Origin: Pseudarthrobacter sp. fls2-241-R2A-127
GTDB lineage: Bacteria; Actinomycetota; Actinomycetes; Actinomycetales; Micrococcaceae
NCBI RefSeq assembly: GCF_030209355.1
Contig: NZ_JARVSF010000002.1
Span: 186,001 to 250,000, forward strand
Reading direction: 5' to 3'
Length of the DNA: 64,000 bases
The stretch's first letter is position 1, and every line of letters begins with the position of its first letter. Below the pieces are notes generated by a model. It was not told the origin of the DNA. It saw nothing but the letters and a program-made list of their open reading frames with translations, and searched no databases. Position numbers and translations under genes: made by a program. This document shows positions 42,511-52,328 of this stretch, in pieces.

Positions 42511-43470
42511 TCAGGCGGTGATGGTTCGGATGGGGGAGCCGGCCAGCCAGGCGGTGATGTCCTCCACGGCCCCGCCATAGAACTGGCGGTAGCTTTCCTG
42601 GGTGACATAACCCAGGTGGGGCGAGAGCACCGTGTTAGGCGCAGCCAGGAGCGGGTGCCCGGCCGGCAGGGGTTCCTGGTCAAAGACATCCAGGGCGGCG
42701 CCGCGGATCCAGCCTTCGTTCAGCGCCCTGACAAGGGCTTCCTGGTCCACCAGGGGGCCCCGCGCCGTGTTCACCAGGATGCCGTCGGGGCCGAGCAGCC
42801 GCAGTTCTTCCTCGCCCACGGTGTTTTCGGAGCGCGGGGAGAGGCGCAGGTGGAGGGTGGCGACGTCGGCCACCGTGAACAACTCCTTCTTCGAGACCAG
42901 GCGCGCGCCGGCTTCGGCCGCCGCGTCCGCCGTCAGGTTCCGGCTCCACGCCACCACGTCCATCCCGAAGGCCTGCCCGTACGCCGCCACCCGCCGGCCG
43001 ATCTTGCCCAGCCCCACGATCCCCAGGGTCTTTCCGGCCAGCTCAAATCCCACAGTGGACTGCCAGGTACCCGCGCGCAGCGAGTGCTCCTCGGCCGGCA
43101 AGTGCCGGGCGATGGCAAGCAGCAGGGCCCAGGTCAGCTCCGGTGCGGCGGCGGGCGAGCCGGGCGTGCCGCACACGGTAACCCCGTGCTCGGTTGCCGC
43201 GGCGACGTCGATGGAGGCGTTGGCCATGCCGGTGGTCACCAGCAGCTGCAGGGCCGGAAGTTCCTCGAAAACTTCACGCGGGAACGCCGTCCGCTCGCGC
43301 ATGGCGATGACCATGGTGGCGCCTGCCAGCGCCGAGACGAGGGCGTCGCGGGAGGCGAATGGCTCCCGGTACGAAGTGACGGTGACGCCGGCAGCCTCCA
43401 GCGCCGCGAAGTCGGCGAAGCCGTGGGCCACGTCCTGGTAGTCATCAAGGATGGCAAGCCGGTGCGTCAT
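42511..43470 (-). CDS. D-2-hydroxyacid dehydrogenase family protein
   Basis: A 319-residue NAD-dependent dehydrogenase of the D-isomer type. The NAD-binding LAGKTLGIVGLGKIGRRVAA gives GxGxxG; the catalytic Arg is in LHLRLSPRSENTV, with NTARGPLVDQEAL downstream, and the Glu/His relay is in FDQEPL and LSPHLGYVTQE. Known relatives reduce hydroxypyruvate, phosphoglycerate or glyoxylate; the substrate is not fixed. The ATG before THRLAILDDYQD was chosen. It is divergent from the CynX-type transporter gene. Confidence 0.9.
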   Translation of the reverse strand: MTHRLAILDDYQDVAHGFADFAALEAAGVTVTSYREPFASRDALVSALAGATMVIAMRERTAFPREVFEELPALQLLVTTGMANASIDVAAATEHGVTVCGTPGSPAAAPELTWALLLAIARHLPAEEHSLRAGTWQSTVGFELAGKTLGIVGLGKIGRRVAAYGQAFGMDVVAWSRNLTADAAAEAGARLVSKKELFTVADVATLHLRLSPRSENTVGEEELRLLGPDGILVNTARGPLVDQEALVRALNEGWIRGAALDVFDQEPLPAGHPLLAAPNTVLSPHLGYVTQESYRQFYGGAVEDITAWLAGSPIRTITA

Positions 43471-43613
43471 GGGTGTCCTTTGCGGTGTCCATTCGTCCAA
43501 GGTCACGTTCATCGTATGGCAGGGCCCCTCGGCAGGGCGCCTGGAGTCCGGGGCACGCACGGCGTGATAGCAATGAGGGTAATGAATCCAAGCCCATTCC
43601 CCATGTTGTCCCT

Positions 43614-44822
43614 GTGAGCGCCGGCGTCCTTTCCCGCATGCCCAAGAGCTGGATCCTGCTGGCCTGCATCGGCCTGCTGGCCCTGAACCTTCGGGGCCCC
43701 TTCGTGGCGGTCGCGCCCCTGGTGGACCACATGCAGGCAGAACTGCACTTTTCGCCAGTACTCCTCGGCCTGTTGACCAGCATTCCCGTGCTCTGCTTCT
43801 CGCTCGCTGCCCCGTTGGCCTCCCTGGCGGCGCGGAAGTTTGGTGCCGAGTTCGCCGTCACGCTGACCATCCTGGGGGTGCTGGCCGGTGTGCTGGTCCG
43901 GTCCGCCGGCGGCCCGGTGCTGGTGGTGGCAGGTACCGTGCTCATCGGCGTGGCCATCACGGTGGGAAACATTGCGGTGCCCCTGATCATCCGCCGCGAT
44001 TTCGCACCGCGCCGGCAGGGGACCGCCATGGGGATCTACACGGCAGCGTTGAACATCGGGTCCTTCCTGACCTCGGTGGCCATGGCCCCGTTGGCGGCGG
44101 CCACCGGGTGGCGGCTTGCGCTGGCCGCCGTCGCCGTCCTTGCCGTCGCCGCCATCGTCGTGTGGGTCCTGGCGGTGGGGCCTCGCACCGCATTCCTGAT
44201 GTCCGGTCCGGACTCGGATCCGGCGCAACCCGGGGACGGGCAGCGGGCCACGGCGCGCAGTTCCGGCTGGACCACCTTCGGGCTGACGGCAGGCTTCGGC
44301 GGCCAGGCTTTCTCCTACTACGGCGTCACGGCGTGGCTGCCCAGCTACCTGCACGATGAGTTGGGCATGAACGCCGCCCAGGCCGGCGCCGCGTCCTCGA
44401 TCTTCCAGATACTGGCGATCGTGGGCGGGCTCGGTGTGCCCTTTGCCGCCAAGTACATGAGTACGACGGCGGTGGCGGTCACCTTGGGAACGTTGTGGCT
44501 TGCCGTCCCCGTGGGGCTCCTGTTCCTGCCGCAGCTGTGGTGGCTGTGGTCCACCTCCGGCGGCATCGCCCAGGGCGGCGGCATCACCCTGATCTTCATC
44601 GCCGTGATCAAGCTGGCGCGGGACCAGGCGTCCGCGGGCCGGATGTCGGCAACGGTGCAGGGCCTTGGTTACTGCCTCGCCGCCGTGGCCCCGCCACTGG
44701 TGGGCTTCGTCCACGACACATCGGGATCGTGGACGCCGGCCCTGCTGGTCATCCTGGTCTCCGTACTGACGTTCTTTGCCAGCACCACCCTGTCCGTGCG
44801 CAAGGTGCCGAAGGGCCGCTGA
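43614..44822 (+). CDS. MFS transporter, CynX/NimT family
   Basis: A 402-residue twelve-helix transporter. LLALNLRGPFVAVAPLVDHM is the typical first helix of the CynX/NimT branch, and LRG...PLV with a periplasmic first loop, GNIAVPLIIRRDFAPRRQGT and GIYTAALNIGSFLTSVAMAP in helices 4-5 support it. Substrates in the family are cyanate and 2-nitroimidazole-type compounds, rarely verified. The GTG before SAGVLSRM was chosen; an ATG eight codons later is possible. It ends before a tandem repeat and terminator. Confidence 0.88.
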   Translation: MSAGVLSRMPKSWILLACIGLLALNLRGPFVAVAPLVDHMQAELHFSPVLLGLLTSIPVLCFSLAAPLASLAARKFGAEFAVTLTILGVLAGVLVRSAGGPVLVVAGTVLIGVAITVGNIAVPLIIRRDFAPRRQGTAMGIYTAALNIGSFLTSVAMAPLAAATGWRLALAAVAVLAVAAIVVWVLAVGPRTAFLMSGPDSDPAQPGDGQRATARSSGWTTFGLTAGFGGQAFSYYGVTAWLPSYLHDELGMNAAQAGAASSIFQILAIVGGLGVPFAAKYMSTTAVAVTLGTLWLAVPVGLLFLPQLWWLWSTSGGIAQGGGITLIFIAVIKLARDQASAGRMSATVQGLGYCLAAVAPPLVGFVHDTSGSWTPALLVILVSVLTFFASTTLSVRKVPKGR

Positions 44823-44850
44823 GGCGACGTCCCGCCGTCGTACTTTCCCT

Positions 44851-44970
44851 CCCCACCCGCACCCTAGCCTCGCAAGCTCGGCCAGGGAACCCTGCGGGCG
44901 TGGGCCCCCCACCCGCACCCTAGCCTCGCAAGCTCGGCCAGGGAACCCTGCGGGCGTGGGCCCCCCACCC
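44851..44970. repeat. 56-bp tandem repeat, 2.1 copies
   Basis: Two identical 56-bp units run back to back, each beginning CCCCACCCGCACCCTAGCCT and ending GCGGGCGTGGG, followed by eight bases of a third. The ends of each unit are partly inverted (CCCAC-CCGC against GCGGGCGTGGG), so each can fold. It fills the gap between the transporter gene and the terminator. Confidence 0.93.
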
Positions 44971-44994
44971 ATCACTTACCGTTACGGACACGAC

Positions 44995-45032
44995 AACGCC
45001 CGCTCACTTTCCCTTGAAAGTGAGCGGGCGTT
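44995..45032. terminator. Perfect hairpin between transporter and malate synthase genes
   Basis: AACGCCCGCTCACTTT and AAAGTGAGCGGGCGTT form a 16-bp perfect stem around CCCTTG. It lies between two convergent genes and is probably a bidirectional terminator. Confidence 0.8.
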
Positions 45033-45120
45033 CGACGTGGTGCTCCGTCGCCGGGCCGGCGCCCCGGATTTCGGGGAGCCTGTTGCGGAGGGCATGCCGG
45101 CCCGGCAGACGGAAATCTGG

Positions 45121-46773
45121 TCAGGCCGCGGCCAGCTCCTCCACGGTGGCCTTTTCGCGGGCCTCCGTCAGGTAGCGGGCGTAGGCGGGCAGGGTGAGGA
45201 AGGACGGGAACTCACGGCTGAGCGTGACCTCTTCGAAGATGTCGCGGGCGTCCTCGAAGCGGTCGCCGTCGAAGCGTTCCAGCCGGGCAAATTCCTCGTC
45301 CAGGAGCTCCTCCACCCACTCGTGGCTAATGATTTCGCCCTGGTCCGTGATGGCGCGGGCGTAGATCCACTGCCAGAGCTGGGAGCGGGAGATCTCTGCG
45401 GTGGCGGCGTCCTCCATGAGGTTATGGATGGCCACCGCACCGTTGCCGCGCAGCCAGGACTCGATGTAGCGGATGCCTACCTCGATGTTGTTCCGGATGC
45501 CCTGCTCGGTGATGGTGCCCGTGGTGGCTGCAACATTGATCAGGGCGCGGTCGTCCGGGGTGACGTCCTCGCGGAGCCGGTCCAGCTGGTTGGGCTTGGT
45601 GCCCAGGACGCAGTCGAAGACCTCGCGGCACACCGGCACCAGGTCGGGGTGGGCCACCCATGAGCCGTCAAAGCCGTCGTTGGCTTCGCGGGTCTTGTCT
45701 GCGCGGACCTTCTCCAGGGCGTTGGCGTTGGCCTCGGGGTCCTTGCGGTTGGGGACGGCCGCGGCCATGCCGCCGATGGCCATGGCGCCGCGCTTGTGGC
45801 ATGCCCGGACCAGTTGCTCGGTGTATGCCCGCATGAACGGCTGGGTCATGGTCACCTGGCCGCGGTCCGGCAGGACGAAGCGGGGGCCGCGGGTGCGGAA
45901 GTTCTTGATCAGGGAGAAGATGTAGTCCCATCGGCCGGCGTTCAGGCCGGCGGCGTGGTCCCGCAGTTCGTAGAGGATCTCCTCCATTTCGAAGGCTGCG
46001 GTGATGGTCTCGATCAGCACCGTGGCACGGATGGTGCCCTGCGGGATACCGAGCAGGTCCTGGGCCAGGATGAAGATGTCGTTCCACAGCCGGGCTTCGA
46101 GGTGGTTCTCGATCTTGGGCAGGTAGAAGTACGGGCCCTTGCCCTGGGCGAGCAGCCGGCGGGCGTTGTGGAAGAAGAACAGGCCGAAGTCCACGATGCC
46201 GCCTGCGATGGGCTGGCCGTCGATGAGCATGTGCTTTTCGGGCAGGTGCCAGCCGCGGGGGCGGACCACGATGGTGGGCAGGTCACCGGCCGGGCGGAGC
46301 TTGTATTCCTTGCCTTCTTCGGTGGTGAAATCGATCCGGCGTTCCAGGGCGTCGGTGAGGTTCAGCTGGCCCTTGATGACGTTGCGCCAGGTGGGGGTGG
46401 AGGAGTCCTCCATGTCCGCGAGCCACACCTTGGCCCCGGAATTCAGGGCGTTGATGGTCATCTTCTTGTCCACCGGACCCGTGATTTCGACCCGGCGGTC
46501 TTCCAGCCCCGGGGCCGGGGGAGCGACCCGCCAGGACGGATCGTTGCGGATGTGCTCGGTCTCCCGCAGGAACCGCGGGTCCGCTCCGGCGGCGATATCG
46601 GCCCGGCGGGTGCGGCGGGCCTGCAGCAGTTCCTGCCGCCGCTCGGCAGTTGCCCGGTGCAGTTTCGCGATGAACGTCAGTGCGTCCGGGGTGAGTACTT
46701 CGTCCTGCCGGCAAATGGGCTGCGCGGTCAGGGTGATGCCATTGAGCGTAAAGCTATCGGTGAAGCTGTTCAT
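45121..46773 (-). CDS. aceB: Malate synthase A
   Basis: A 550-residue malate synthase A. It joins acetyl-CoA and glyoxylate to malate in the glyoxylate shunt. [20 protein letters not shown] with MEDSSTPTW near residue 110, [15 protein letters not shown], the [19 protein letters not shown] loop, and [20 protein letters not shown] are signature blocks. AAGGAGA precedes the ATG. It lies 225 bp downstream of isocitrate lyase on the same strand with a hairpin in between, so it may be co-transcribed or separately tuned. Confidence 0.97.
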   Translation of the reverse strand: MNSFTDSFTLNGITLTAQPICRQDEVLTPDALTFIAKLHRATAERRQELLQARRTRRADIAAGADPRFLRETEHIRNDPSWRVAPPAPGLEDRRVEITGPVDKKMTINALNSGAKVWLADMEDSSTPTWRNVIKGQLNLTDALERRIDFTTEEGKEYKLRPAGDLPTIVVRPRGWHLPEKHMLIDGQPIAGGIVDFGLFFFHNARRLLAQGKGPYFYLPKIENHLEARLWNDIFILAQDLLGIPQGTIRATVLIETITAAFEMEEILYELRDHAAGLNAGRWDYIFSLIKNFRTRGPRFVLPDRGQVTMTQPFMRAYTEQLVRACHKRGAMAIGGMAAAVPNRKDPEANANALEKVRADKTREANDGFDGSWVAHPDLVPVCREVFDCVLGTKPNQLDRLREDVTPDDRALINVAATTGTITEQGIRNNIEVGIRYIESWLRGNGAVAIHNLMEDAATAEISRSQLWQWIYARAITDQGEIISHEWVEELLDEEFARLERFDGDRFEDARDIFEEVTLSREFPSFLTLPAYARYLTEAREKATVEELAAA

Positions 46774-46888
46774 CTCAGTCTCCTTAAAGACAAAAGGGAA
46801 GTTCGACGGCGGGTAGCGGCACGTGGGTGAGCAAGGCACAAGGCCGAAGGAGCCGGGAACGCGGCAGCGTGCGTAAAAGGGGCCCTGT

Positions 46889-46928
46889 GGCCGGCTTCGT
46901 CCTCGCTCAGCGAGGTAAGAAGCCGGCC
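46889..46928. promoter_or_regulatory. Two-tier hairpin between aceA and aceB
   Basis: GGCCGGCTT pairs with AAGCCGGCC, and inside it CCTCGC pairs with GCGAGG. In a joint aceA-aceB transcript it would separate the two cistrons and could stabilise the upstream part or attenuate. No T-tract follows on the minus strand. Confidence 0.6.
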
Positions 46929-46998
46929 ATGGGGAATAGCACGCCGAGCGTTTCCGGTCCGAAGGCCGGACGCAAGGCCCGCCGTCGAACGCTAAGCG

Positions 46999-48327
46999 TT
47001 AGTGGAACTGGCCCTCTTCGGTGGATCCCACGAGGGCGAGGGTCGACGCGTTCGGGTTGAGCGCCGTGGAGATGGTGTCGAAGTAGCCGGTGCCGACTTC
47101 GCGCTGGTGCTTGGTTGCGGTGTAGCCGCGGGACTCGGAGGCGAATTCCTTTTCCTGGAGCTCGACGTAGGCGCTCATGCCTTCACGGGCATAGCCGTGG
47201 GCGAGGTCGAACATCGAGTAGTTCAGGGCGTGGAAGCCGGCCAGGGTGATGAACTGGAACGTGAAGCCCATGGCGCCGAGTTCACGCTGGAACTTGGCGA
47301 TGGTGGCGTCGTCCAGGTGCTTGCGCCAGTTGAAGGACGGCGAGCAGTTGTAGGAGAGCATCTGGTCCGGGAACTCAGCCTTGACCGCTTCGGCGAACTT
47401 GCGGGCCAGCTCCAGGTCCGGGGTGCCGGTCTCCATCCAGATCAGGTCCGAGTAAGGGGCGTAGGCCTTGGCCCGGGCGATGCAGGGTTCGATGCCGTTG
47501 CGGACCTTGTAGAAGCCCTCGGCGGTGCGCTCACCGGTGATGAATTCCTGGTCGCGCTCGTCCACGTCGGAGGTGATCAGGGTCGCTGCCTCGGCGTCGG
47601 TACGGGCGATGACCACGGACGGGGTGCCGGCGACGTCGGCGGCCAGGCGGGCGGCGTTCAAGGTCCGGACGTGCTGCTGGGTGGGGATCAGGACCTTGCC
47701 GCCGAGGTGTCCGCACTTCTTCTCCGACGCCAACTGGTCCTCCCAGTGAACACCGGAGGCGCCGGCCTGGATCATGGATTTCATGAGTTCGTAGGCGTTC
47801 AGCGGGCCGCCGAAGCCGGCCTCTGCGTCGGCGACGATCGGGACCAGCCAGTCCTCGACGGTCTGGATGCCCTCGGAGAACTCGATCTGGTCGGCGCGAA
47901 GCAGTGCGTTGTTGATGCGGCGGACCACGGTGGGGACCGAGTTGGCCGGGTAGAGCGACTGGTCCGGGTAGGTGTGGCCGGAGTTGTTGGCGTCCGCGGC
48001 GACCTGCCAGCCGGAGAGGTAGATGGCACGCAGGCCGGCCTTGACCTGCTGGACGGCCTGGTTGCCGGTGAGGGCGCCCAGGGCGTTGGTGTAGCCGCCG
48101 GTCTTGTGCTCTTCGGTGAGCTGCTTCCACAGCTTCTCCGAACCGCGGCGGGCCAGGGTGTGCTCTTCGGAGACGCGGCCGCGGAGGCGGACGACGTCGG
48201 AAGCTGAGTAGTCCCGGGTCACACCTTCCCAGCGGGGGTCGGCGGCCCACTCGAGCTCCAGTGCGGCGGCCTGCTGTGTGGTGTCCTGGCCGGACGGCTG
48301 CTGGGTGGGCTCAAATGCTGCAGTCAT
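46999..48327 (-). CDS. aceA: Isocitrate lyase
   Basis: A 442-residue isocitrate lyase that splits isocitrate to succinate and glyoxylate. The catalytic [10 protein letters not shown] motif, [40 protein letters not shown] and [19 protein letters not shown] are all present. AAGGAG lies seven bases before the ATG. It is divergent from the RamB-type regulator gene across a 150-bp AT-rich region with an inverted repeat. The length fits the bacterial short form rather than the longer AceAa. Confidence 0.98.
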   Translation of the reverse strand: MTAAFEPTQQPSGQDTTQQAAALELEWAADPRWEGVTRDYSASDVVRLRGRVSEEHTLARRGSEKLWKQLTEEHKTGGYTNALGALTGNQAVQQVKAGLRAIYLSGWQVAADANNSGHTYPDQSLYPANSVPTVVRRINNALLRADQIEFSEGIQTVEDWLVPIVADAEAGFGGPLNAYELMKSMIQAGASGVHWEDQLASEKKCGHLGGKVLIPTQQHVRTLNAARLAADVAGTPSVVIARTDAEAATLITSDVDERDQEFITGERTAEGFYKVRNGIEPCIARAKAYAPYSDLIWMETGTPDLELARKFAEAVKAEFPDQMLSYNCSPSFNWRKHLDDATIAKFQRELGAMGFTFQFITLAGFHALNYSMFDLAHGYAREGMSAYVELQEKEFASESRGYTATKHQREVGTGYFDTISTALNPNASTLALVGSTEEGQFH

Positions 48328-48410
48328 CGTTGATCTCCTTGATTGAGCTCCGGATGGAGTAGGTGGGAACCGCGCCGTTGAGGTTCCCACCGGCCTTATC
48401 CGGTGCGGTG

Positions 48411-48478
48411 TTTCTTTCCGTGAGAACTACTTTTCAGCACTTTCAACCCCCTTTCTAGATAAAAATGGTGGAAAGAAA
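48411..48478. promoter_or_regulatory. Inverted repeat in the aceA-ramB divergent promoter region
   Basis: TTTCTTTCC (48411-48419) and GGAAAGAAA (48470-48478) are perfect inverted 9-mers 50 bp apart, bracketing an AT-rich promoter segment. The second overlaps the start of the regulator gene. They could be operator half-sites for autoregulation; the corynebacterial RamB consensus is not matched exactly. Confidence 0.45.
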
Positions 48479-49989
48479 TGCACTTCTTCACGTATTCTTC
48501 AGAAATGTCGCCTTCAAGCTGGAACAGGGACGTTTCCCAGCCTCCCTCCGCCGCCGCAGCCGGACTGGATGTCATCGCGCTGGGCCGCCGCGTCCGCCAC
48601 CTCCGCAAACAAGCCGGGCTCACGCTTGATGACCTGAGCGCCGCCGTCGGCACCGCCCCCAGCCAGCTGAGCCTGATCGAAAACGGCAAGCGGGAGCCAA
48701 AACTGACCCTGCTGCAGCACCTCGCGGGGGCGCTCAACGTCAGCATCGACCAGCTCCTCGGGGCTGAGCCGCCCAGCCGCCGCGCTGCACTGGAGATTGA
48801 ACTGGAACGGTACCAGCGCGGGCCGCTTTACGAGTCGCTGAACCTGCCCAAAATCCGCGTCAGTTCGCGGCTTCCGCTGGATGTCCTGGAGGCCCAGGTG
48901 GGCCTGCTGCATGAGCTGGAACGGAAGATGAACGAGCAGGTGGCCACCCCCGAGGAAGCCCGCCGCGCCAACGGTGAACTGCGGGCCATGATGCGGGAGC
49001 GCGGCAACTATTTCCCTGAGTACGAGGCAGAGGCGCAGAAGGTCCTCAAGGAGGTGGGCTACACCGCCGGTCCGCTGAGCCAGCACGTCATTGCGGACAT
49101 CGCCGCGCACCTCGGTTTCACCCTGCATCACGTGGGGGATTTGCCGCACTCCACCCGGTCCGTGACGGATTTGAAGAACCGCAAAATTTACCTGACCCAA
49201 AGCCAGCGCCAGGATCACGACCCCCGCTCGGTCCTCCTGCAGGCCCTGGGACACTACGTCCTGGGCCACGAGACACCCAAGAACTACGGCGACTTCCTGG
49301 CCCAGCGGGTGGCCACCAACTACTTCGCCGCAGCCCTGCTGCTGCCCGAGCAGGCAACCGTGGAATTCCTGCAAAAGGCCAAAGCGGCCAAGGAAATCGC
49401 CGTGGAGGACATCCGGGATGCGTTCGCCGTCTCCTACGAAACGGCAGCGCACCGCTTCACCAACCTGGCCACCAAGCATCTGGGCCTGACCACGCACTTC
49501 CAGAAGACACACCAGAGCGGCATCATCTACAAGGCCTATGAGAACGACGGCGTGAACTTCCCGCAGGACCACACCGGCGCCATTGAGGGCCAGCCCTCGT
49601 GCAAGGCGTGGACCTCGCGGGCCGTGTTTGATGTGCCGGACAAGTTCAGTGCCTACAGCCAGTACACCGACACTCCGTCCGGCACATACTGGTGCACCGC
49701 CCGTACGGAACGCTCGGCCGCAGGGGAGTTCTCACTGAGCATCGGGGTGCCCTACCAGCACGTGAAGTGGTTCCGCGGCCGGGAGACCACCGCCCGGGCC
49801 ACCTCCAACTGCCCCGATCCCTCCTGCTGCAAACGGCCGCCCGCCGAGCTGACAAGCCAGTGGGCCGGCAACGCCTGGCCCTCGGCACGGGCGCACTCGC
49901 ACCTGCTCGCCGCGATGCCGCCTGGAGCCTTCCCCGGCGTGGACGAGACCGAGATCTACAGCTTCCTCCAGGCCCACTCGGGGAGCTGA
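48478..49989 (+). CDS. ramB: RamB-type regulator of acetate metabolism
   Basis: A 503-residue XRE/ImmA-type regulator. Residues 35-90 are the helix-turn-helix (RRVRHLRKQAGLTLDDLSAA, SQLSLIENGKREPKLTLLQH). The middle ImmA-like part reads ALGHYVLGHETP, where the usual HExxH zinc motif has lost its Glu, so protease activity is unlikely. The C-terminal domain has SNCPDPSCCKRP, a cysteine cluster of the DUF2083/RamB group. RamB represses aceA/aceB and acetate-activation genes in Corynebacterium; the divergent position to aceA supports the same role. The start is uncertain: the first ATG has GGTGGAAAG very close, and an in-frame ATG lies nine codons later. Confidence 0.9.
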   Translation: MHFFTYSSEMSPSSWNRDVSQPPSAAAAGLDVIALGRRVRHLRKQAGLTLDDLSAAVGTAPSQLSLIENGKREPKLTLLQHLAGALNVSIDQLLGAEPPSRRAALEIELERYQRGPLYESLNLPKIRVSSRLPLDVLEAQVGLLHELERKMNEQVATPEEARRANGELRAMMRERGNYFPEYEAEAQKVLKEVGYTAGPLSQHVIADIAAHLGFTLHHVGDLPHSTRSVTDLKNRKIYLTQSQRQDHDPRSVLLQALGHYVLGHETPKNYGDFLAQRVATNYFAAALLLPEQATVEFLQKAKAAKEIAVEDIRDAFAVSYETAAHRFTNLATKHLGLTTHFQKTHQSGIIYKAYENDGVNFPQDHTGAIEGQPSCKAWTSRAVFDVPDKFSAYSQYTDTPSGTYWCTARTERSAAGEFSLSIGVPYQHVKWFRGRETTARATSNCPDPSCCKRPPAELTSQWAGNAWPSARAHSHLLAAMPPGAFPGVDETEIYSFLQAHSGS

Positions 49990-50008
49990 TATTGGGTCGG
50001 GGCTGGTG

Positions 50009-51265
50009 TCAGGAGAGAAAAGGAGCGGTCAGATTGTGCTTCTTTCTCCACCGTTGCGCTTCTTTTCTAGCCTTTCGGGACTCACGTCTCGGCATATGGT
50101 CCAAACGCGAATCCCACTGGGATTTTAAGAACTGCCAATTTGTGCATGCCCTTTGATGCGACAGCGTCCTGATAGCCAAGACAAGGTTGCGAATGGGATC
50201 CCACGCGCGCGGCTGCAGAGGGCTCGCACGGAGAATGCCCTGGACGCAGGCGTATTGTGCTGCTCCCATGACAAGAACTGGAACGGTAACCGGCCAATAA
50301 TCTCTGGCAAATACCCAAACACTCTCGGCGACGAAGCCGAACGGAAGAACGATGGCTGCAAACTTCCAAAACGTGGTTGCCTTCGACCGGCTGTCCTTGG
50401 ATGTGCGCAATGCCAGGAGAGAAGCGCTCACGGCGAGAACCAGCACGAACAATCCAACAAATGAGTAGTAGATCCAGAGCATGAGTAGGAACTGCCAATA
50501 CGAACTGGTGATTTCGAAAATGAAGCTGTGATAAGTAAGCGCGCTGACCAGTAGAGACGTAGATGCGGTGAGAGTCGTGATTGCCGTCCAGTTAAGCGTA
50601 ATCCGCAGTGCCTGCCCACTTTTGAGCGGTGGCAGATCCAAGCTCAAGCCCCAACGATTTCCCCAGACGTGCTCCAGTCGGCCCGCCCGGTAAACAATGT
50701 CTCGTAGCTGCCATTGCCTCTGAATGACATGAAGCCCGAACGTCCTTCCCATGGGCCCAGCCACCAGCAAGAGCAGCCAGAGAATCGTGCAAGCCCCCGC
50801 AATCTCCATGGATTTCTTGTGCCAATCTGCCTCGCCGGAGTGCAGGAATATCCAGGATATTGATCGATATGGTGCAGTAGCTGCTGTCAGAGCCAACAGG
50901 AATTGGAGGATGCTTCGGTACTCTAATCGCGTCCAAAGCCGCACAGCGTCGTCAACGCCTAGTTCGTCCGGGGAGTGGCGATCGAGTCGGTTAAGGGCTA
51001 AGACCACACCAGCAACGGCCACAAACTGTGCCATCCCGGCTGCGTCCAGTGCGATGTAGTTCAGCGAAATACTGAGCTTTGAAAATGCCTCGGACGATCT
51101 TTCTACGGAAGCGAAACCGGGATTGCTGACCAGCAGCACAAGCATCACGTAAAGGACAAGGCCTCCGCCGAAGATTAGAGCTGCCTCCCAGGCAATACTT
51201 CTTCGCTCCTGGCGACCAGTCTCGTGAAGGTGATTTACAGACGCCAATATTCCGGGACTAGACAT
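50009..51265 (-). CDS. Hypothetical multi-pass membrane protein, atypical composition
   Basis: A 418-residue protein with about eight hydrophobic helices, among them AALIFGGGLVLYVMLVLLVS, FVAVAGVVLALNRL, ILWLLLLVAGPMG, FLLMLWIYYSFVGLFVLVLA and FAAIVLPFGFVAESVWVFA. The C-terminal 60 residues are basic and soluble (RRESRKARKEAQRWRKKHN). I recognise no family. Its GC content and third-position bias are visibly lower than in every neighbouring gene, and it lies between the acetate regulator and a TAXI gene, with which it shows no link. Horizontal acquisition is likely. The ATG is preceded by a weak ribosome-binding site. Confidence 0.7.
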   Translation of the reverse strand: MSSPGILASVNHLHETGRQERRSIAWEAALIFGGGLVLYVMLVLLVSNPGFASVERSSEAFSKLSISLNYIALDAAGMAQFVAVAGVVLALNRLDRHSPDELGVDDAVRLWTRLEYRSILQFLLALTAATAPYRSISWIFLHSGEADWHKKSMEIAGACTILWLLLLVAGPMGRTFGLHVIQRQWQLRDIVYRAGRLEHVWGNRWGLSLDLPPLKSGQALRITLNWTAITTLTASTSLLVSALTYHSFIFEITSSYWQFLLMLWIYYSFVGLFVLVLAVSASLLALRTSKDSRSKATTFWKFAAIVLPFGFVAESVWVFARDYWPVTVPVLVMGAAQYACVQGILRASPLQPRAWDPIRNLVLAIRTLSHQRACTNWQFLKSQWDSRLDHMPRRESRKARKEAQRWRKKHNLTAPFLS

Positions 51266-51317
51266 GTCATCACATTAGGCGCGACCTCTGACAGCTTGTT
51301 CTAGAGAGGTGCCCGCG

Positions 51318-52328
51318 TCAGCCGTGCAGTGTGCGGTACGCATCCGCGGCGGCGGGGTGCAGGGGGACTCCGGCGGTGTTGATGAGGCTTTCCGCGCTGA
51401 GGAACTGGACGCCGAGACTGGACTGCGGAATGAGTTCGCCGGCGTTGTGCACCAGCAGCTGGACCGTCCGATCCACAGTGGCGCTGTCCAGATCCCGGCG
51501 GCACAGGAGCAGGTTGGGAGCCCCCACCGTCCACACTGCTGGAATTCCGGGATAGCTGCCCTCGGGAATGAGCACGCGGTCGTACATTCCGCCGTACCGC
51601 CGGCGCAGTTCCGGCAGCAGGCCGGCCAGGTCCAGGAGTCCCAGCTCCACGTCCTGCTGCGCGGTGGCGATGGCGGCAGTGGGCACGCCGCCGGACCAGA
51701 ACAGGGCATCCACGGTTCCGGCCTTGAGGGCTGCGATGCCGTCGTTCAGGCCCAGATTTTCGACGGCGGCAGTTCCGGCGGATGGTGCCGCGGCATTAGC
51801 TGAGGTGCCGAGCCCGGCGGCTTCCAGGAGCCGGGGCGTGGTCAGGGACGTGCCCGAGCCGGGCTGTCCCACGGCAACCCGGCGGCCCGCCAGCCCGATG
51901 ATGTCCCGGATGCCGCTGTCCTTCCGCACCACGCAGTGGACGTAGTTTTCGTAGACCTTCCCGATGGCGGCAATCTCCGCGGTGCCCGCATCCGGCTGGA
52001 CTGCAGCGTCGGCCAGGGCTACGGCAAAGGCGGCCTGCCCGGACCGAAGTTCCGCGAGGTTGTCCAGGCTTCCGCCGGTGGCAACGGCGCTTGCATGGTG
52101 CGCCACGCCGTGCCGCTCCAGCGCCGCGGCCAGCAGGGTTGAGAATTCCAGGTAAAAGCCGCCCGGTTCACCACCGGCTACCACGAGGTTCTCGGGCCGG
52201 TCGCCGCCGGTACAGGCGCTGAGGCCGGGCGGCAGGCACGCGGCGAGTCCGACGGCGAACACTGACTTGAGCACGGAGCGCCGCGGCGGCTGCGCGGCAG
52301 GACGGCCCGGGGCGGGTGATTCAGGCAC
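51318..52328 (-). CDS. TAXI-family solute-binding lipoprotein
   Basis: A 336-residue extracytoplasmic binding protein. A twin-Arg-like basic start and hydrophobic segment end in a lipobox (LPPGLSAC). The TAXI pattern follows: VVAGGEPGGFYLEFSTLLAA, ATGGSLDNLAELRSGQAAFA, GQPGSGTSLTTPRLLEAAGL, and AGTVDALFWSGGVPTAAI. Such proteins bind glutamate or C4/C5 dicarboxylates for TRAP transporters, but no DctM/DctQ permease gene is in the window. It begins inside the end of the sensor-kinase gene (GTG after AAGGGGG; an ATG seven codons earlier is also open), so it is translated with the two-component system. Confidence 0.85.
   Translation of the reverse strand: MPESPAPGRPAAQPPRRSVLKSVFAVGLAACLPPGLSACTGGDRPENLVVAGGEPGGFYLEFSTLLAAALERHGVAHHASAVATGGSLDNLAELRSGQAAFAVALADAAVQPDAGTAEIAAIGKVYENYVHCVVRKDSGIRDIIGLAGRRVAVGQPGSGTSLTTPRLLEAAGLGTSANAAAPSAGTAAVENLGLNDGIAALKAGTVDALFWSGGVPTAAIATAQQDVELGLLDLAGLLPELRRRYGGMYDRVLIPEGSYPGIPAVWTVGAPNLLLCRRDLDSATVDRTVQLLVHNAGELIPQSSLGVQFLSAESLINTAGVPLHPAAADAYRTLHG

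Noticed and set aside
44851..44970. CRISPR array
   Set aside because: The 56-bp units are contiguous with no spacers and there are no cas genes.
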